Source of the DNA: Lachnospiraceae bacterium
Lineage (GTDB): Bacteria > Bacillota > Clostridia > Lachnospirales > Lachnospiraceae
Direction: 5' to 3'
NCBI GenBank assembly: GCA_902363665.1
Contig: CABJAW010000005.1
Coordinates: forward strand, 186,001 to 250,000
DNA length: 64,000 bases
Under the pieces are notes generated by a model. It saw only the letters and a list, made by a program, of their open reading frames with translations, was not told where the DNA came from and searched no databases. The translations under genes and the position numbers were made by a program. Below, one piece after another: positions 52,354 to 62,900 of the stretch (position 1 is its first letter; every line of letters begins with the position of its first letter).

Positions 52354-52400
52354 ATACAGTTATGCATATTTGTTTGTAAATATACATAACTGTATTTTTT
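52354..52400. terminator. Strong bidirectional terminator
   Basis: ATACAGTTATG (52354-52364) pairs with CATAACTGTAT (52385-52395), with further pairing inside (ATATTT/AAATAT), followed by TTTTTT. Ends the PLD/unknown unit. Confidence 0.85.
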
Positions 52401-52405
52401 ATTAC

Positions 52406-52436
52406 GGGCAGGGCTCTTCGGGGTTCTGCCCTTTTT
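52406..52436 (+). terminator. Second terminator in tandem
   Basis: GGGCAG (52406-52411) pairs with CTGCCC (52426-52431), followed by TTTTT. Tandem terminators separate the AT-rich cargo from the ParM module. Confidence 0.7.
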
Positions 52437-52502
52437 CTCTTTTTCCAGACCAAAAGACCACCTGCTGGAAAAGAACAAGAAAAACCAGAAAGGATGTGGT
52501 GA

Positions 52503-53414
52503 CTTATCATTATAGGAATTGACCATGGATATTATGCCATCAAAACTCCCCATGTGTGCTTCCCGACAGGATTGACCGGGTATGATTACGAGCCGTACAC
52601 CATGCAGAATGTCCTGCAGTACAATGGGAAATTTTATGTGTGTGGAACCGGGCGGCAGACGCTGGTGAGAAGCAAGACTTCCAATGACAATTATTATCTT
52701 TTGACAATGGCAGCTATTGCTCAGGAAATCCGCTATCGCCGGGGAGAGAGGAAAACAGATGTGGTTCTGGCAGCCGGCCTCCCACTGGCAAGTTTTGGCA
52801 GGGAGAAAAAAGGTTTCCGGGAATATCTGTTTCGGAAAGAGCAGCCTTTGCGTTTCCGGTACGAGGATGAAAGCTATGAGATCCAGATTCAGGATGTAAA
52901 ACTGTTCCCACAGGGTTACTCGGCACTGGCTCTCCACCCGGAATGTGTTCGGGACGAGCCTTCTGTTCTTCTCGCAGACATCGGTGGCTGGACCGTAGAC
53001 CTGATGCGGCTGGACAACAGTGTTCCAAACGCCGCTACCTGCCGCAGCCTGGAGCTTGGTGTGATCCGGTGCGTGGATGAGATCACCGAGCAGGTACGCA
53101 GAAATACCGGACTGTCTGTAACGGACATTCAGATCGAACGTGTTCTGAACGGCCAGAGCTGCAGCATGGACCCGGCCGCAAAAGAAATTATTGTCCGGCA
53201 TGGAAGGCTCTACACGGAGAAAATACTGTCTGCAATTATGGAAGCCGGGTTCGATCTGAAGGCAATTCCGTCTGTAATCATAGGCGGCGGAGCCAGCATT
53301 CTGAAACGGCACGTGACACCGCAGGACGGGCTGTGTCGGCAGGTTTACCTGACAGACGTACACGCCAACGCTTCCGGCTATGAGCGGATTGTGGGGCAGA
53401 TGTGCGCGAAGTAA
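52503..53414 (+). CDS. ParM/StbA-like actin ATPase
   Basis: Actin-fold ATPase for DNA segregation. Conserved N-terminal IIIGIDHGYYAIKTPHVCFP (phosphate-1 loop) lies upstream of the first standard start (GTG 52554), so the protein must begin near 52503-52509 at a non-standard codon (CTT, ATC or ATT), or a 1 bp frameshift follows GTG 52498. AAAGGA lies 8 bp before 52503. Other motifs are VLAAGLPLASFGREK, LLADIGGWTVDLMRLDN (phosphate 2) and IGGGASILKRHV (adenosine). About 303 residues. Overlaps the small downstream gene. Confidence 0.85.
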   Translation, partial: LIIIGIDHGYYAIKTPHVCFPTGLTGYDYEPYTMQNVLQYNGKFYVCGTGRQTLVRSKTSNDNYYLLTMAAIAQEIRYRRGERKTDVVLAAGLPLASFGREKKGFREYLFRKEQPLRFRYEDESYEIQIQDVKLFPQGYSALALHPECVRDEPSVLLADIGGWTVDLMRLDNSVPNAATCRSLELGVIRCVDEITEQVRRNTGLSVTDIQIERVLNGQSCSMDPAAKEIIVRHGRLYTEKILSAIMEAGFDLKAIPSVIIGGGASILKRHVTPQDGLCRQVYLTDVHANASGYERIVGQMCAK

Positions 53415-53695
53415 AGAGACCCGTTTTCTCGTTCCGCCTGAACCTTGATAACCCGGACCACAAAAAGGCATGGGAGATCCTGCAAAGTGTTCCGGATGGG
53501 CAGAAGAGCAGCTATCTGGTTCAAGTGATCTTAAAAGATCAGGAAAACAACCAGCTGGAGAAAAGTATCCGGCAGGCAATCCGGGAAGAACTGGCAGGTG
53601 TTTCCATTTCAGGCTCCGGGGAAAGTGTTTCAAAGAAGGAAGAAATCCCATCACAGATGCTGGATTTTCTCTCCGGGCTTGAGGATGCATTCTGA
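53402..53695 (+). CDS. Small partner of the ParM-like protein (ParR-like candidate)
   Basis: 97 residues from GTG 53402, overlapping the end of the actin gene by 13 bp. FSFRLNLDNPDHKKAWEILQ with SSYLVQVIL resembles an Arc/MetJ ribbon-helix-helix start, and the rest is a flexible Ser/Glu segment with a C-terminal hydrophobic motif (QMLDFLSGLEDAF) that could contact ParM. ParR adaptor role inferred from position and size; no centromere repeats are obvious beside it. Confidence 0.65.
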   Translation: MREVKRPVFSFRLNLDNPDHKKAWEILQSVPDGQKSSYLVQVILKDQENNQLEKSIRQAIREELAGVSISGSGESVSKKEEIPSQMLDFLSGLEDAF

Positions 53696-53913
53696 ACAAG
53701 TCAAGTCTTTCCCGGCGATAAAATAGCTAAAATTCAAGCAGTCAAATTAGTATAAATCACGGATCTTTGAAAGGGGTGATGCCTATTGAATGTTATTAGA
53801 TCTGCATCCTTTGGGTGCTTTTGAAGGTTTCATATTCGTTGGGTATTGTGAATAGCTTTCTGTCACGTTTTAGGGTATGTTGTGTATAGAAAAAAGAAAG
53901 GAGAACAAACGCA
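53696..53913 (+). other. Gap between ParR-like and RHH-like genes
   Basis: 218 bp. It contains a good ribosome-binding site (AAAGGGGTGATG, about 53770-53781) leading only to very short frames (a 21-codon frame from ATG 53790). Possibly a leader peptide or relic. Nothing else supported. Confidence 0.3.
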
Positions 53914-54510
53914 ATGGAGATGAAAAACATATGCGGAAAGATCCCGGTAGAGCTGCATGAGAAAGTAAAACTGGAGGTCGAAGAGTTAGGAATCAGCATA
54001 CCAAAATACCTTGAGATGGTAATTGAAGAACACATAGCAAGAAAAGGAGAAAAGACGAACATGGCAGATTTAAGAACAGTAGCAGTACAGGTAACCGAGG
54101 ATTTATTTTCCAGACTGAAAGCAGTCCTCGCCAAGAACGGCATGAAACAGAAAGACTTCCTGATCGGACTGATCGAAGAAGCACTCAAAAAAGAGGAAGC
54201 CAAATGGAAAGCGGAATCAGCAGAAGCTACGGAACCGGAAGAAGAGCCATCCGAAACGGAACTGGAAGAAGCTGAGTCTGCAGAATCAGAAACGGATGAA
54301 GAGCCGGAGTTGAAAGAAACCGAAACAGAGGAAGAACCGACAGAATCGGAAGCCGAAGAGCCAGAGTCAGAAGAGCCGACAGAGCCGGAAACCGAGGAGC
54401 CAGATGAAACAGCGTCAGACGAAGCAGACGAAGAGGAAACGGATGAAACAGAGTCGGAAACCGAAGAGACGGAACCAGAAACAACAGAGCTAGAGGATGC
54501 AGAAGAATAG
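53914..54510 (+). CDS. Two-domain RHH-like protein with long acidic tail
   Basis: 198 residues. Two related segments at the start, ICGKIPVELHEKVKLEVEEL (about 5-24) and TVAVQVTEDLFSRLKAVLAK (about 55-74), each a strand plus two helices, resemble tandem ribbon-helix-helix units. From about residue 105 the sequence is a Glu/Thr/Pro/Ser repeat (EEPTESEAEEPESEEPTEPE), highly acidic and disordered. AAAGGAG before the ATG. An acidic DNA-mimic or nucleoid-like tail on a DNA-binding head is an inference. Confidence 0.72.
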   Translation: MEMKNICGKIPVELHEKVKLEVEELGISIPKYLEMVIEEHIARKGEKTNMADLRTVAVQVTEDLFSRLKAVLAKNGMKQKDFLIGLIEEALKKEEAKWKAESAEATEPEEEPSETELEEAESAESETDEEPELKETETEEEPTESEAEEPESEEPTEPETEEPDETASDEADEEETDETESETEETEPETTELEDAEE

Positions 54511-54545
54511 ACATCAAAAAACAGAAACTAAAAGACTGAGACGGT

Positions 54546-54571
54546 GCAGAGAAATCTGCACTGTTTTTTTT
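54546..54571 (+). terminator. Terminator before the methyltransferase
   Basis: GTGCAG pairs with CTGCAC around GAAAT, followed by TGTTTTTTTT. It lies between the RHH-like gene and the methyltransferase, so the ATG at 54497 is not the methyltransferase start. Confidence 0.7.
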
Positions 54572-54586
54572 CGCAGCGAAGGGAGG

Positions 54587-55888
54587 CTGATAGCCGGAAC
54601 AATTCGATTTTTTGACCTTTTCAGTGGAATCGGAGGATTCCGAGAAGGGCTGCAGAGGGCAGGAGGCTTCACCTGTGTCGGACACTGTGAAGCGGATGCG
54701 TATGCAGACCACAACTACCGGGTGCTGTTTGATACGGAAGGAGAGTGGTTCTGCAATGACGCAAGAAATATTGAAACAGAACGAATGCCGGACTTTGATC
54801 TTTTATGCGCGGGATTTCCTTGCCAGGCATTCTCCATCGCTGGACGAAGGGAAGGATTTGCCGATGCAAGAGGAACCCTTTTCTTCGAAGTTGCCAGACT
54901 GGTTGCAGACAAACGACCTGCGTATTTTCTCCTTGAAAACGTACCCGGTCTGCTTTCGCATGACAAAGGCCGGACGTTTCACACCATCCTCAGTACGCTA
55001 TCTGAACTGGGGTATCATGTCGAATGGAAGGTGCTTAACAGCAAGGATTTCGGAGTCCCCCAGTCGAGGAAGCGGGTGTATATTGTCGGATATCTTGATG
55101 GAAGATGTGCCGGAAAAATATTACCTTTCCCAAAAGCAAATGGAACAGCTCTTATACAAGTCCATGCTGGTAAACAGGGAGAAAGAGTCTATGCAGAAGA
55201 AGGACTGAGCTGCACCCTGACCAGTGGAGCTGGCGGTATGGGCGGCAAGACCGGATTATATGAAGTCGGTATCCCGATTAAGGAAAATACCAGAAAAGGG
55301 TACAAGATGGCCTACGAGGGAGACAGCATTGACCTTGGATATCCGGGCATCAACAGCCGCAGGGGAAGAGTCGGGCATGAGATCGCCCATACTCTGACGA
55401 CCGGAAACCAGCAGGGGACACTGCATTTTGTAGATATCTCCCCTCCGCCGCTGGTAACAGACGTTGCAAGATGTCTGAATACCAGACAGGATTCCAGCAT
55501 CCATAACCACAGGGGCGAAAGTTCCGGGGTGCTGGTGGAAGAACCGCCAAGGGCAGTGCTGACACCGGCCAAGGAAAATGTACGCCAGAACGGGAGAAGG
55601 ATGAAAGAACCGGAAGAGCCGATGTTCACCATTACGGCAACCGACCGTCATGGCGTGATCTACCACGGCAGAATCCGCAGGCTGACACCAAGGGAGTGTC
55701 TGCGGTTGCAGGGATACCGGGATGAGGAAATTTCCAAAATGGAAAAAGAGACATCTGATAACCAGCTTTACAAGCAGGCCGGGAATGGTGTCACTGTCAA
55801 TGTCATTGAAGCAATAGGCAGGAACCTGAAAGCCGTGGATGAAGAGATTCGAAACAGCTCACCTGTTCCAGAAGCGAAGGGTGGGTGA
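54587..55888 (+). CDS. C5-cytosine DNA methyltransferase
   Basis: Solitary DNA (cytosine-5) methyltransferase, no restriction partner visible. Motifs: IRFFDLFSGIGGFREGL (I), AGFPCQAFSIAGRREGF (IV, catalytic Cys), FLLENVPGLLSHD (VI), VPQSRKRVYIVGY (VIII), RRLTPRECLRLQGY (IX) and QAGNGVTVNVIEAIG (X). Conserved sequence starts at IRFFDLF (54602). AGGGAGG lies at 54580-54586, directly followed by CTG 54587, the likely start; an in-frame ATG exists only at 54497, upstream of a terminator. About 433 residues. Probably protects the element from host restriction. Confidence 0.88.
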   Translation: MIAGTIRFFDLFSGIGGFREGLQRAGGFTCVGHCEADAYADHNYRVLFDTEGEWFCNDARNIETERMPDFDLLCAGFPCQAFSIAGRREGFADARGTLFFEVARLVADKRPAYFLLENVPGLLSHDKGRTFHTILSTLSELGYHVEWKVLNSKDFGVPQSRKRVYIVGYLDGRCAGKILPFPKANGTALIQVHAGKQGERVYAEEGLSCTLTSGAGGMGGKTGLYEVGIPIKENTRKGYKMAYEGDSIDLGYPGINSRRGRVGHEIAHTLTTGNQQGTLHFVDISPPPLVTDVARCLNTRQDSSIHNHRGESSGVLVEEPPRAVLTPAKENVRQNGRRMKEPEEPMFTITATDRHGVIYHGRIRRLTPRECLRLQGYRDEEISKMEKETSDNQLYKQAGNGVTVNVIEAIGRNLKAVDEEIRNSSPVPEAKGG

Positions 55889-55893
55889 CGTAG

Positions 55894-56844
55894 ATCGACC
55901 TAAAAGACCAGCATTTCGGTACAGAGATTGAGATGACAGGCATCAGCCGTGAGAAAGCGGCTGCCGCTGTTGGAAGAATGTTCGGGACGGAGTCATATTC
56001 CATCCAGTCATACAGCTCTTGGTGTGTGAAAGACCCGGATGGAAAGGTCTGGAAGTTTTCGTATGATTCCAGTATCCGTTGCCAACGCCAACATCATGGG
56101 CGGTGTCTGGATGCTGACAGTGACTATGCCACGGAGATGGTGTCCCCAAAACTGGAATATTCGGAAATGGGGAAACTCCAGGAAGTGGTGCGGTGTGTCA
56201 AAAACGCAGGTGCTTTTGTCAATTCATCCTGTGGCATGCATGTCCATGTGGACGCATCCAATCATACACCAAGGAGTCTGAAAAATGCACTGACGATCAT
56301 GTACTGCAAAGAGGATATTCTGTTCAAAGCCTTAAATGTACAGACGAGAAGGGAAGATGAGTATTGTCAGAAAGTCCGTCCTATGGTAGTGGAGAAGATC
56401 CGCCGGATGCCAAACAGCACCATCACGATGGAAAAATTCAAAAGGGCATGGTATGAGGGAAATGACGGAAGCTCCGAGCATTACAACTGGACAAGGTATT
56501 ATGCCTTAAACCTACATGCTGTTTTTTCCAAGGGAACACTGGAATGGCGTTGTTTTGAAAGCACCCTCCATGCAGGAAAAGTCCGGTCAAACATTACGCT
56601 GGCACTTGCCATATCCGCACAGGCGGTCAACCAGTCCTGTACCCATGCCAAAAAGACGGAGATCGGGGATAACCCGGCATTTACATTCCGTACCTTTTTG
56701 CTCCGTCTCGGACTAATCGGGGACGAATACAAAAATGTGCGGAAGCATCTGCTTGCTAACCTCGACGGCGATAAAGCATGGCGGTATGACAAAAGTACCT
56801 ATGCCTGTCTGCAGAAGCCAGGACGGACAGAGGACGCAAGATAA
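55894..56844 (+). CDS. Predicted amidoligase family enzyme
   Basis: Glutamine-synthetase-fold amidoligase, predicted to make peptide or amide bonds. Conserved N-terminal IDLKDQHFGTEIEMTGISRE begins at ATC 55894, directly after an in-frame TAG and 5 bp after the methyltransferase stop; the first standard start is ATG 55933, inside the conserved region. GTEIEMTG carries the metal-binding acids; further signatures are VNSSCGMHVHVDASNH and YYALNLHAVFSKGTLEWRCF. About 317 residues. Such amidoligases often travel with a gamma-glutamylcyclotransferase, as here (63276). Confidence 0.82.
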   Translation: MDLKDQHFGTEIEMTGISREKAAAAVGRMFGTESYSIQSYSSWCVKDPDGKVWKFSYDSSIRCQRQHHGRCLDADSDYATEMVSPKLEYSEMGKLQEVVRCVKNAGAFVNSSCGMHVHVDASNHTPRSLKNALTIMYCKEDILFKALNVQTRREDEYCQKVRPMVVEKIRRMPNSTITMEKFKRAWYEGNDGSSEHYNWTRYYALNLHAVFSKGTLEWRCFESTLHAGKVRSNITLALAISAQAVNQSCTHAKKTEIGDNPAFTFRTFLLRLGLIGDEYKNVRKHLLANLDGDKAWRYDKSTYACLQKPGRTEDAR

Positions 56845-56929
56845 CAGAATAACGAGAACAGACAGGCCGGGTGGGAACATCCGGCTGTTCTTATGAGAAA
56901 TGAAGAAAAATAAGAAAGAGGTAGAAAAC

Positions 56930-59900
56930 ATGAAGAGCAAATATCGATTCAGGCGGATCCTTTCAGGGGTGATGGCGGCAGTCACCATCTTATCCACGGT
57001 CATTTCACCGTTGACCGTTTATGCTTCGGAAGAGCCGAAAACGGCAGAACCGCCAGCTTATGAATCCGTAAAGGATCTGCTGGATGAAGAGGAAGTGGTA
57101 AAAGCCAACGATCTGGAGCTGGAAGTCGGACAGGAGTTTGATGTTTCCAGTGACCGCACGAATCTGGAAATTAAGGACGAAAGCAAAGTCAAAGTGATAT
57201 TCCAGAAAGCAGAGAATGACGCCGGGGAGAACTTCAGCACCAGCCATGCAGACACTTACCATGCCGTTTATTATGTGGAGCCAGTCAACCAGAACCACCC
57301 GGTTTATCAGATTGGGAGAAATCTGATCGTAAAAGAGCCTGTGACAGCAGCTCAGAGTGAACCGCAGACAGAACAGGCAGTTACCGAAGAGGATACAGGT
57401 TCTGATGATGAGGAAGCTGCCTCGCAGGAAGAAACTGAGACAGTGCCTGTAGAGACAGAAATTGTTGAGCCGGAGACAGCTGAATCTGAAACAGAGGAAG
57501 CGGAGACAGAAGAACCGGAAGAAACAGAATCCGAATTTCAGGATGGACTTTCTGAATCCGAGTTTGATGCCGCATTAGAGGAATCCGAAACGGAAAATAC
57601 AACCGATGCAGAATCCGGGCTGACACTCAGCGATGTTCTGGAGCAGGCAGGGGAACAGGATATTGACCTGATAGCAATGGAAGATGGGGAAACCGTTTCA
57701 TTCACCGCAGTCAATACCAGTACAAGAGCAACCCAGGACGTGAATGTGACAAGAGGGACTGCATACTATTATGCAGACTACGGTTTGGGCTCCTATGTAA
57801 CCTATAAATATACCGTTAAATTTGGAAATGTGTCTGCAACTGCCTACTGTGTGCAGCCATCCAAAGCGGGACCTGGGGATGGTGTTTACAAGATCACCAA
57901 ACTGGGTGACAGCAAAGCACTGGCAAAAGTGTGCTACTACGGTACCAAAGCATCCGGTGAAAATGGATTTTTTTCTGAGAAACATCCTGATTTTTCAGCC
58001 GGAAAACAGTTTATCATTGTCCATCTGGCAGCATCCTATGCAAATAACAGCGGTGACGCTTTTTCTGGTACGAATGCAACCGGACAGGCTCTGGCAATGG
58101 AACTCTACAATTACTGCATGAGCCAGCCGGAGATCCCGGAAGTGGACATGAGTTTCTCCAATGCAGATGTTACCGCATATATCAGTGGCAACAGCCAGAG
58201 AACAGAAGAGATCACCTTCAAGGCATCCGAACTGCAGACCATCACCATGAAACTGCCGTCCGGTGTCAGACTGCATAATGTGACAACCGGAAAGACCAGC
58301 AGTGTAGGTGCATCCGTGGAAATCTGCGGCGGTACCAAATTTTATTTATCCGCACCGCTGACACAGGCTGTGGATGTCAAAGGGGAATGGTCTTCCACCA
58401 TGAAAGGAAGCATCATCAAAGACTACTCCGCTTATAAGATCACCACCGGAAGCGAGACACAGGACCTTGCCCTGGTATTTGGCGAGGGCGTGACCGATGA
58501 GAAATATGTGGATTTTAAAGTTTCATGGGTAAAACAGGCAACTCTAGAAATCGTAAAAAAGGACCGCAAGAGCAACAAAGCCATCGCAGGTGCAGTCTAT
58601 GGCGTTTACAGTGACAAGGATGGAAAGAACCTGATCACAAAGATGCCGGCCACAGATGCCAACGGAGCTTCCAGCGTTACGATCACCAAAACACAGGATA
58701 CCGTATACCTGAAAGAAATCTCCGTACCAAACGGATATCTGCTGGATACCAAAGCCTACGATGTGAAACTGGTCATCGGGGATACCGTAAAACAGACCGT
58801 TACCGATGCAGAGCAGATGGCAAGCCTGACCGTTTACAAATTAGGCGAAGTCCTGACCGGAGCAAAGGTGACCGATGATGGTGTTTCCTTTGTTTATACC
58901 GAGCAGAAACAAAAAGGCGCGGTTTACAACGTTTATGCTGCAGAGGACATTGTATCCGCAGACGGAACAATCATCTACAAAAAAGATGCACTGGTTAAAG
59001 CCGGACTCACCACCGGGGATGACGGAAGTGCCACACTGGACAAGCTATATCTGGGGAAATATGTGGTAAAAGAAATGCAGGCACCACAAAATCTGGTATG
59101 CACTGGTGAAAGCCAGGAGATCACCCTTTCCTATGCCGGAAGTAATGTGGAAAAGGTCATGGGAAGCGTGACATTCAAAAATGACCGCCAGAAAGCAAGC
59201 GTGAGTGTATACAAACAGGATAAAGAAACCAGGAAATATCTTCCGGGCGGCACTTATGGTCTGTATGCCGGAAATGACATCAAAGCAGCGGACGGAACCA
59301 TTGTGGTCAAGAAAGATACTCTCATTGAGAAAGCAGTGACCGGAACAGACGGAAAAGCCGTATATCAGGCAGACCTGCCGATCGCCAACAGCTACTACAT
59401 GAAAGAGCTGGGTGCACCAGCTGGATATGTGAGAAACGGCGAGGATGTGTACTCCTTTACCTTCCAGTACACCACAGACAAAGAGGCAACGGTTTCTTTC
59501 AACCATACGTTCCAGAATGAGCGGATCAATGCGAAGATCAAACTGGTAAAAGAGGATTCCGAAACCGGAAAGACCGCACAGGGAGATGCAACACTTGAGG
59601 GTGCTGTTTACGGATTGTATGCCCGTGAAGATATCGTACATCCAGATGGACAGACAGGTGTTCTTTACCCGGCAGGAACACAGATTGCAACCCTGACTAC
59701 GGATACAGAGGGAAATGCAGAAGTCGCAGACCTCTATCTCGGAAAGTATTACGTTAAAGAACTGACTCCGCCTGTCGGATATCTGGCAGACACGGAAGAA
59801 CATGATCTGGAGTGCAATGACGAGGGAGATCTGGTTCAGACGGTAGAACGTACCGCAACTTCTCTGGAAGATGTGATCAAACAGCCGTTTCAGGTCATCA

Positions 59901-62900
59901 AAGCAGCCAACAACGGAAAGACCGATGCCGATCTGTTAAAAGGTGTGGGATTCCGTGCTTACCTGGAGAGCAGCCTGAAGAAAAATAAGGACGGCTCCTA
60001 TGATTTTGCATCTGCTACCCCGGTCGTGCTGACCGCAGACGGACAGACAGAAATGTTCACAGATGAGCGTGGATATGCATGCTCCATTCCGCTTGCATAC
60101 GGAACCTACATTGTAAGAGAAACCACCACACCGCACAACTTCAAACCAGTCGATGACTTTAAGGTTGTGATCTCGGAAAACAATCCGGATCAGCCGCAGG
60201 TATGGCGTGTGCTTCTGGACGAAGAGTTTGAAGCAAAATTAAAAATCGTCAAAAAAGATGACGAGACAAAGAAATCTGTTCTGGTTCCGAATACTGAATT
60301 TAAGGTATACGATCTGGATAACAAGAAATATGTAGAACAAGTGACTACTTATCCATCCACTACGGTACATAAATCCTATTTTACGGATGAAAACGGATGC
60401 CTGATCCTGCCACAGAATCTGGCTTGTGGAAATTACCGCATCGAAGAGGTGACTGCACCAGATGGATATACCCACAGCACCAATACCGTGGAAATCAAGG
60501 TAGACAGTGATACCGCATACCAGGAAGATCCGGTCAGCGGTGACCTGATCATCGAGGTGGATTTTGAGAACCACCCAGCTAAGGGCAGACTGACCATCCG
60601 CAAAGAAGGCGAAGTAGTCAAAGGTTTTGATAAAGATTTTACTTATGAGGAAGCCAGCCTTGCAGGAGCCGTGTTTGAAGTTTACGCCTCCGAGGATATC
60701 TATACTGCAGACCATCAGACAGATGAGAACGGCAACCGTTATCTGGAATATGCCAAGGACACACTGGTGGCAACGGTAACGACCGATGAAACCGGAAGTG
60801 CCGTAATCGAGAATCTTCCGCTCGGAAAATACCGTGTAGAAGAGAAAAAAACGCCGGAGGGCTACACCTGGAATGCCAAAGGAGAAGAGGTAACCTTTAC
60901 CTATGCCGGACAGGATACCCCGGTTGTAGACGAAGAAGTGACATTTACCAATGAACGCCAGAAGGTAAGCATCACCGTGGAAAAACAGGATGCAGAAACC
61001 GGAAGCGTGGTAGCTGGAGCCGTCTTTGGTCTTTATAATAAGAATGAGATCAAATCCGGTGACAATGTAATCGTGAAAGCGGACACCTTATTACAGGAGA
61101 TTACAAGCGATGAAAAGGGACAGGCACACTTCACCCTGGACCTGCCGCTTGGAACTTATTATGTAAAAGAAATTTCTGCACCGGACGGTTTTGTATCCTC
61201 TGATGAGGTACTGGAATTTGATGCCACCTATCAGGGACAAGACATCCAGACCATTAAACTGAAATCGATTAAGAAGAACCAGCCGACGACCATCGAGGTG
61301 ACAAAATTCGATCTGACCACAGGCGTGGAGTTGAACGGAGCGTCCCTTTCTGTTCTGGATGAGGATGGAAACGTGATCGACAGCTGGACTTCCGTAAAGG
61401 ATGAGCCTCATGTGATCAAATATCTGACTGTTGGAAAAACCTATATCCTCCGTGAATCCCTTGCACCGCATGGTTATTTAAAGACTACGGATGTGAAATT
61501 CACCATCGAGGATACCGCAGAAATACAGAAAGTGGAAATGCAGGACCATGTACCGAAAGCACTGCTGATCGTAAACAAGAAGGGCGAATTCCTCGATAAG
61601 ATCACCCTGCTGGATAACGTCAAAGGTGTTGTGGAACATTTCTTTGAGTACATTACAGGAAGCCTGACAGATGTTACCTTCGAAATCCGTGCTGCCGAAG
61701 ATATCAAAGCAGCTGATGGCGTAAGCCCGGACTATTATTCCAAGGACGAACTGGTAGCAACTGTAACTACCGATGCAAACGGTGTTGCAGAAGTATCTGA
61801 CCTTCCGGTTGGAAAATATTATGTCAAAGAGGTAGGCACAGCATATGGTTATATCCTGGATGAAGAACCACGATATGTAGATCTTTCCTACCGCGATCAG
61901 GATATCCCGGTTGTCGTATACGATGAGGACTGGCAGAACAACCGCCAGAAGGTGAAAGTGAACGTCCTGAAGAAAGAAAAGGATACCGACCGTGTATTAA
62001 AAGGCGGCATCTTTGGATTGTACACTAGGAACGACATCCTGTCCGCATCTGGAAAGGTGCTGATGGAAGCAGATACCCTGATCGAGTTAAAAACAACAGA
62101 TGTAGATGGAAAGATTTCCTTTATTGCAGACCTGCCGATTGACGGAACCTATTATGTGAAGGAGCTGTATGCACCGGATGGATTTGTCACCACCGGAGAA
62201 GAACAGGAATTTGTTTTTGAGTACCAGGGAGACAAAGAAGCAGAAGTGTCCTATGAGTTCGTATTTGAAGATGAGCCGACAACCGTGGAACTTTCCAAAA
62301 CCGATCTGACCACAGGCGAGGAACTGCCGGGAGCCAGATTACAGCTGACAGATGAAAACGGGGCTGTTGTTGAGGAATGGACATCCACCAAGGAGCCGCA
62401 CATCATCAAAGAACTGGTTGTAGGAAAATCGTACACCCTGACAGAAACCAAGCCGGCCGATGGATATGCCACTGCGGAAAGCATCACATTCACCGTGGAG
62501 AATACTGTAGAGATCCAGAAACAGGTAATGGAAGATGATGTGACCAAAGTGGAGATCAGCAAAACGGATATTACCGGAGATACTGAGATTGAAGGAGCCA
62601 AACTGACCATCACAGATGAAAATGGCAATATCGTAGAAACCTGGACTTCCGGTAAAGAGCCGCATTATATCGAAAAACTTCCAATCGGTAAATACACCCT
62701 GAAAGAAGAGCAGGCTCCAAACGGTTATGTCGTTTCGGAAGAGATCACCTTCGAGGTGGCAGACACCGCAGAGATCCAGAAGGTAGCCATGAAAGATGAT
62801 ACCGCAAAGGGACGTCTGATCATTGAGAAAACGGACAAGGATACCGGAGCTGCACTGAAAGGTGCGGAATTTGAATTGAGGGATGCCGATGGCAAAGTGG

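Noticed and set aside
54612..55208. 198-codon + strand frame inside the methyltransferase gene
   Set aside because: It is an overlapping shadow frame; the methyltransferase frame contains all conserved motifs.
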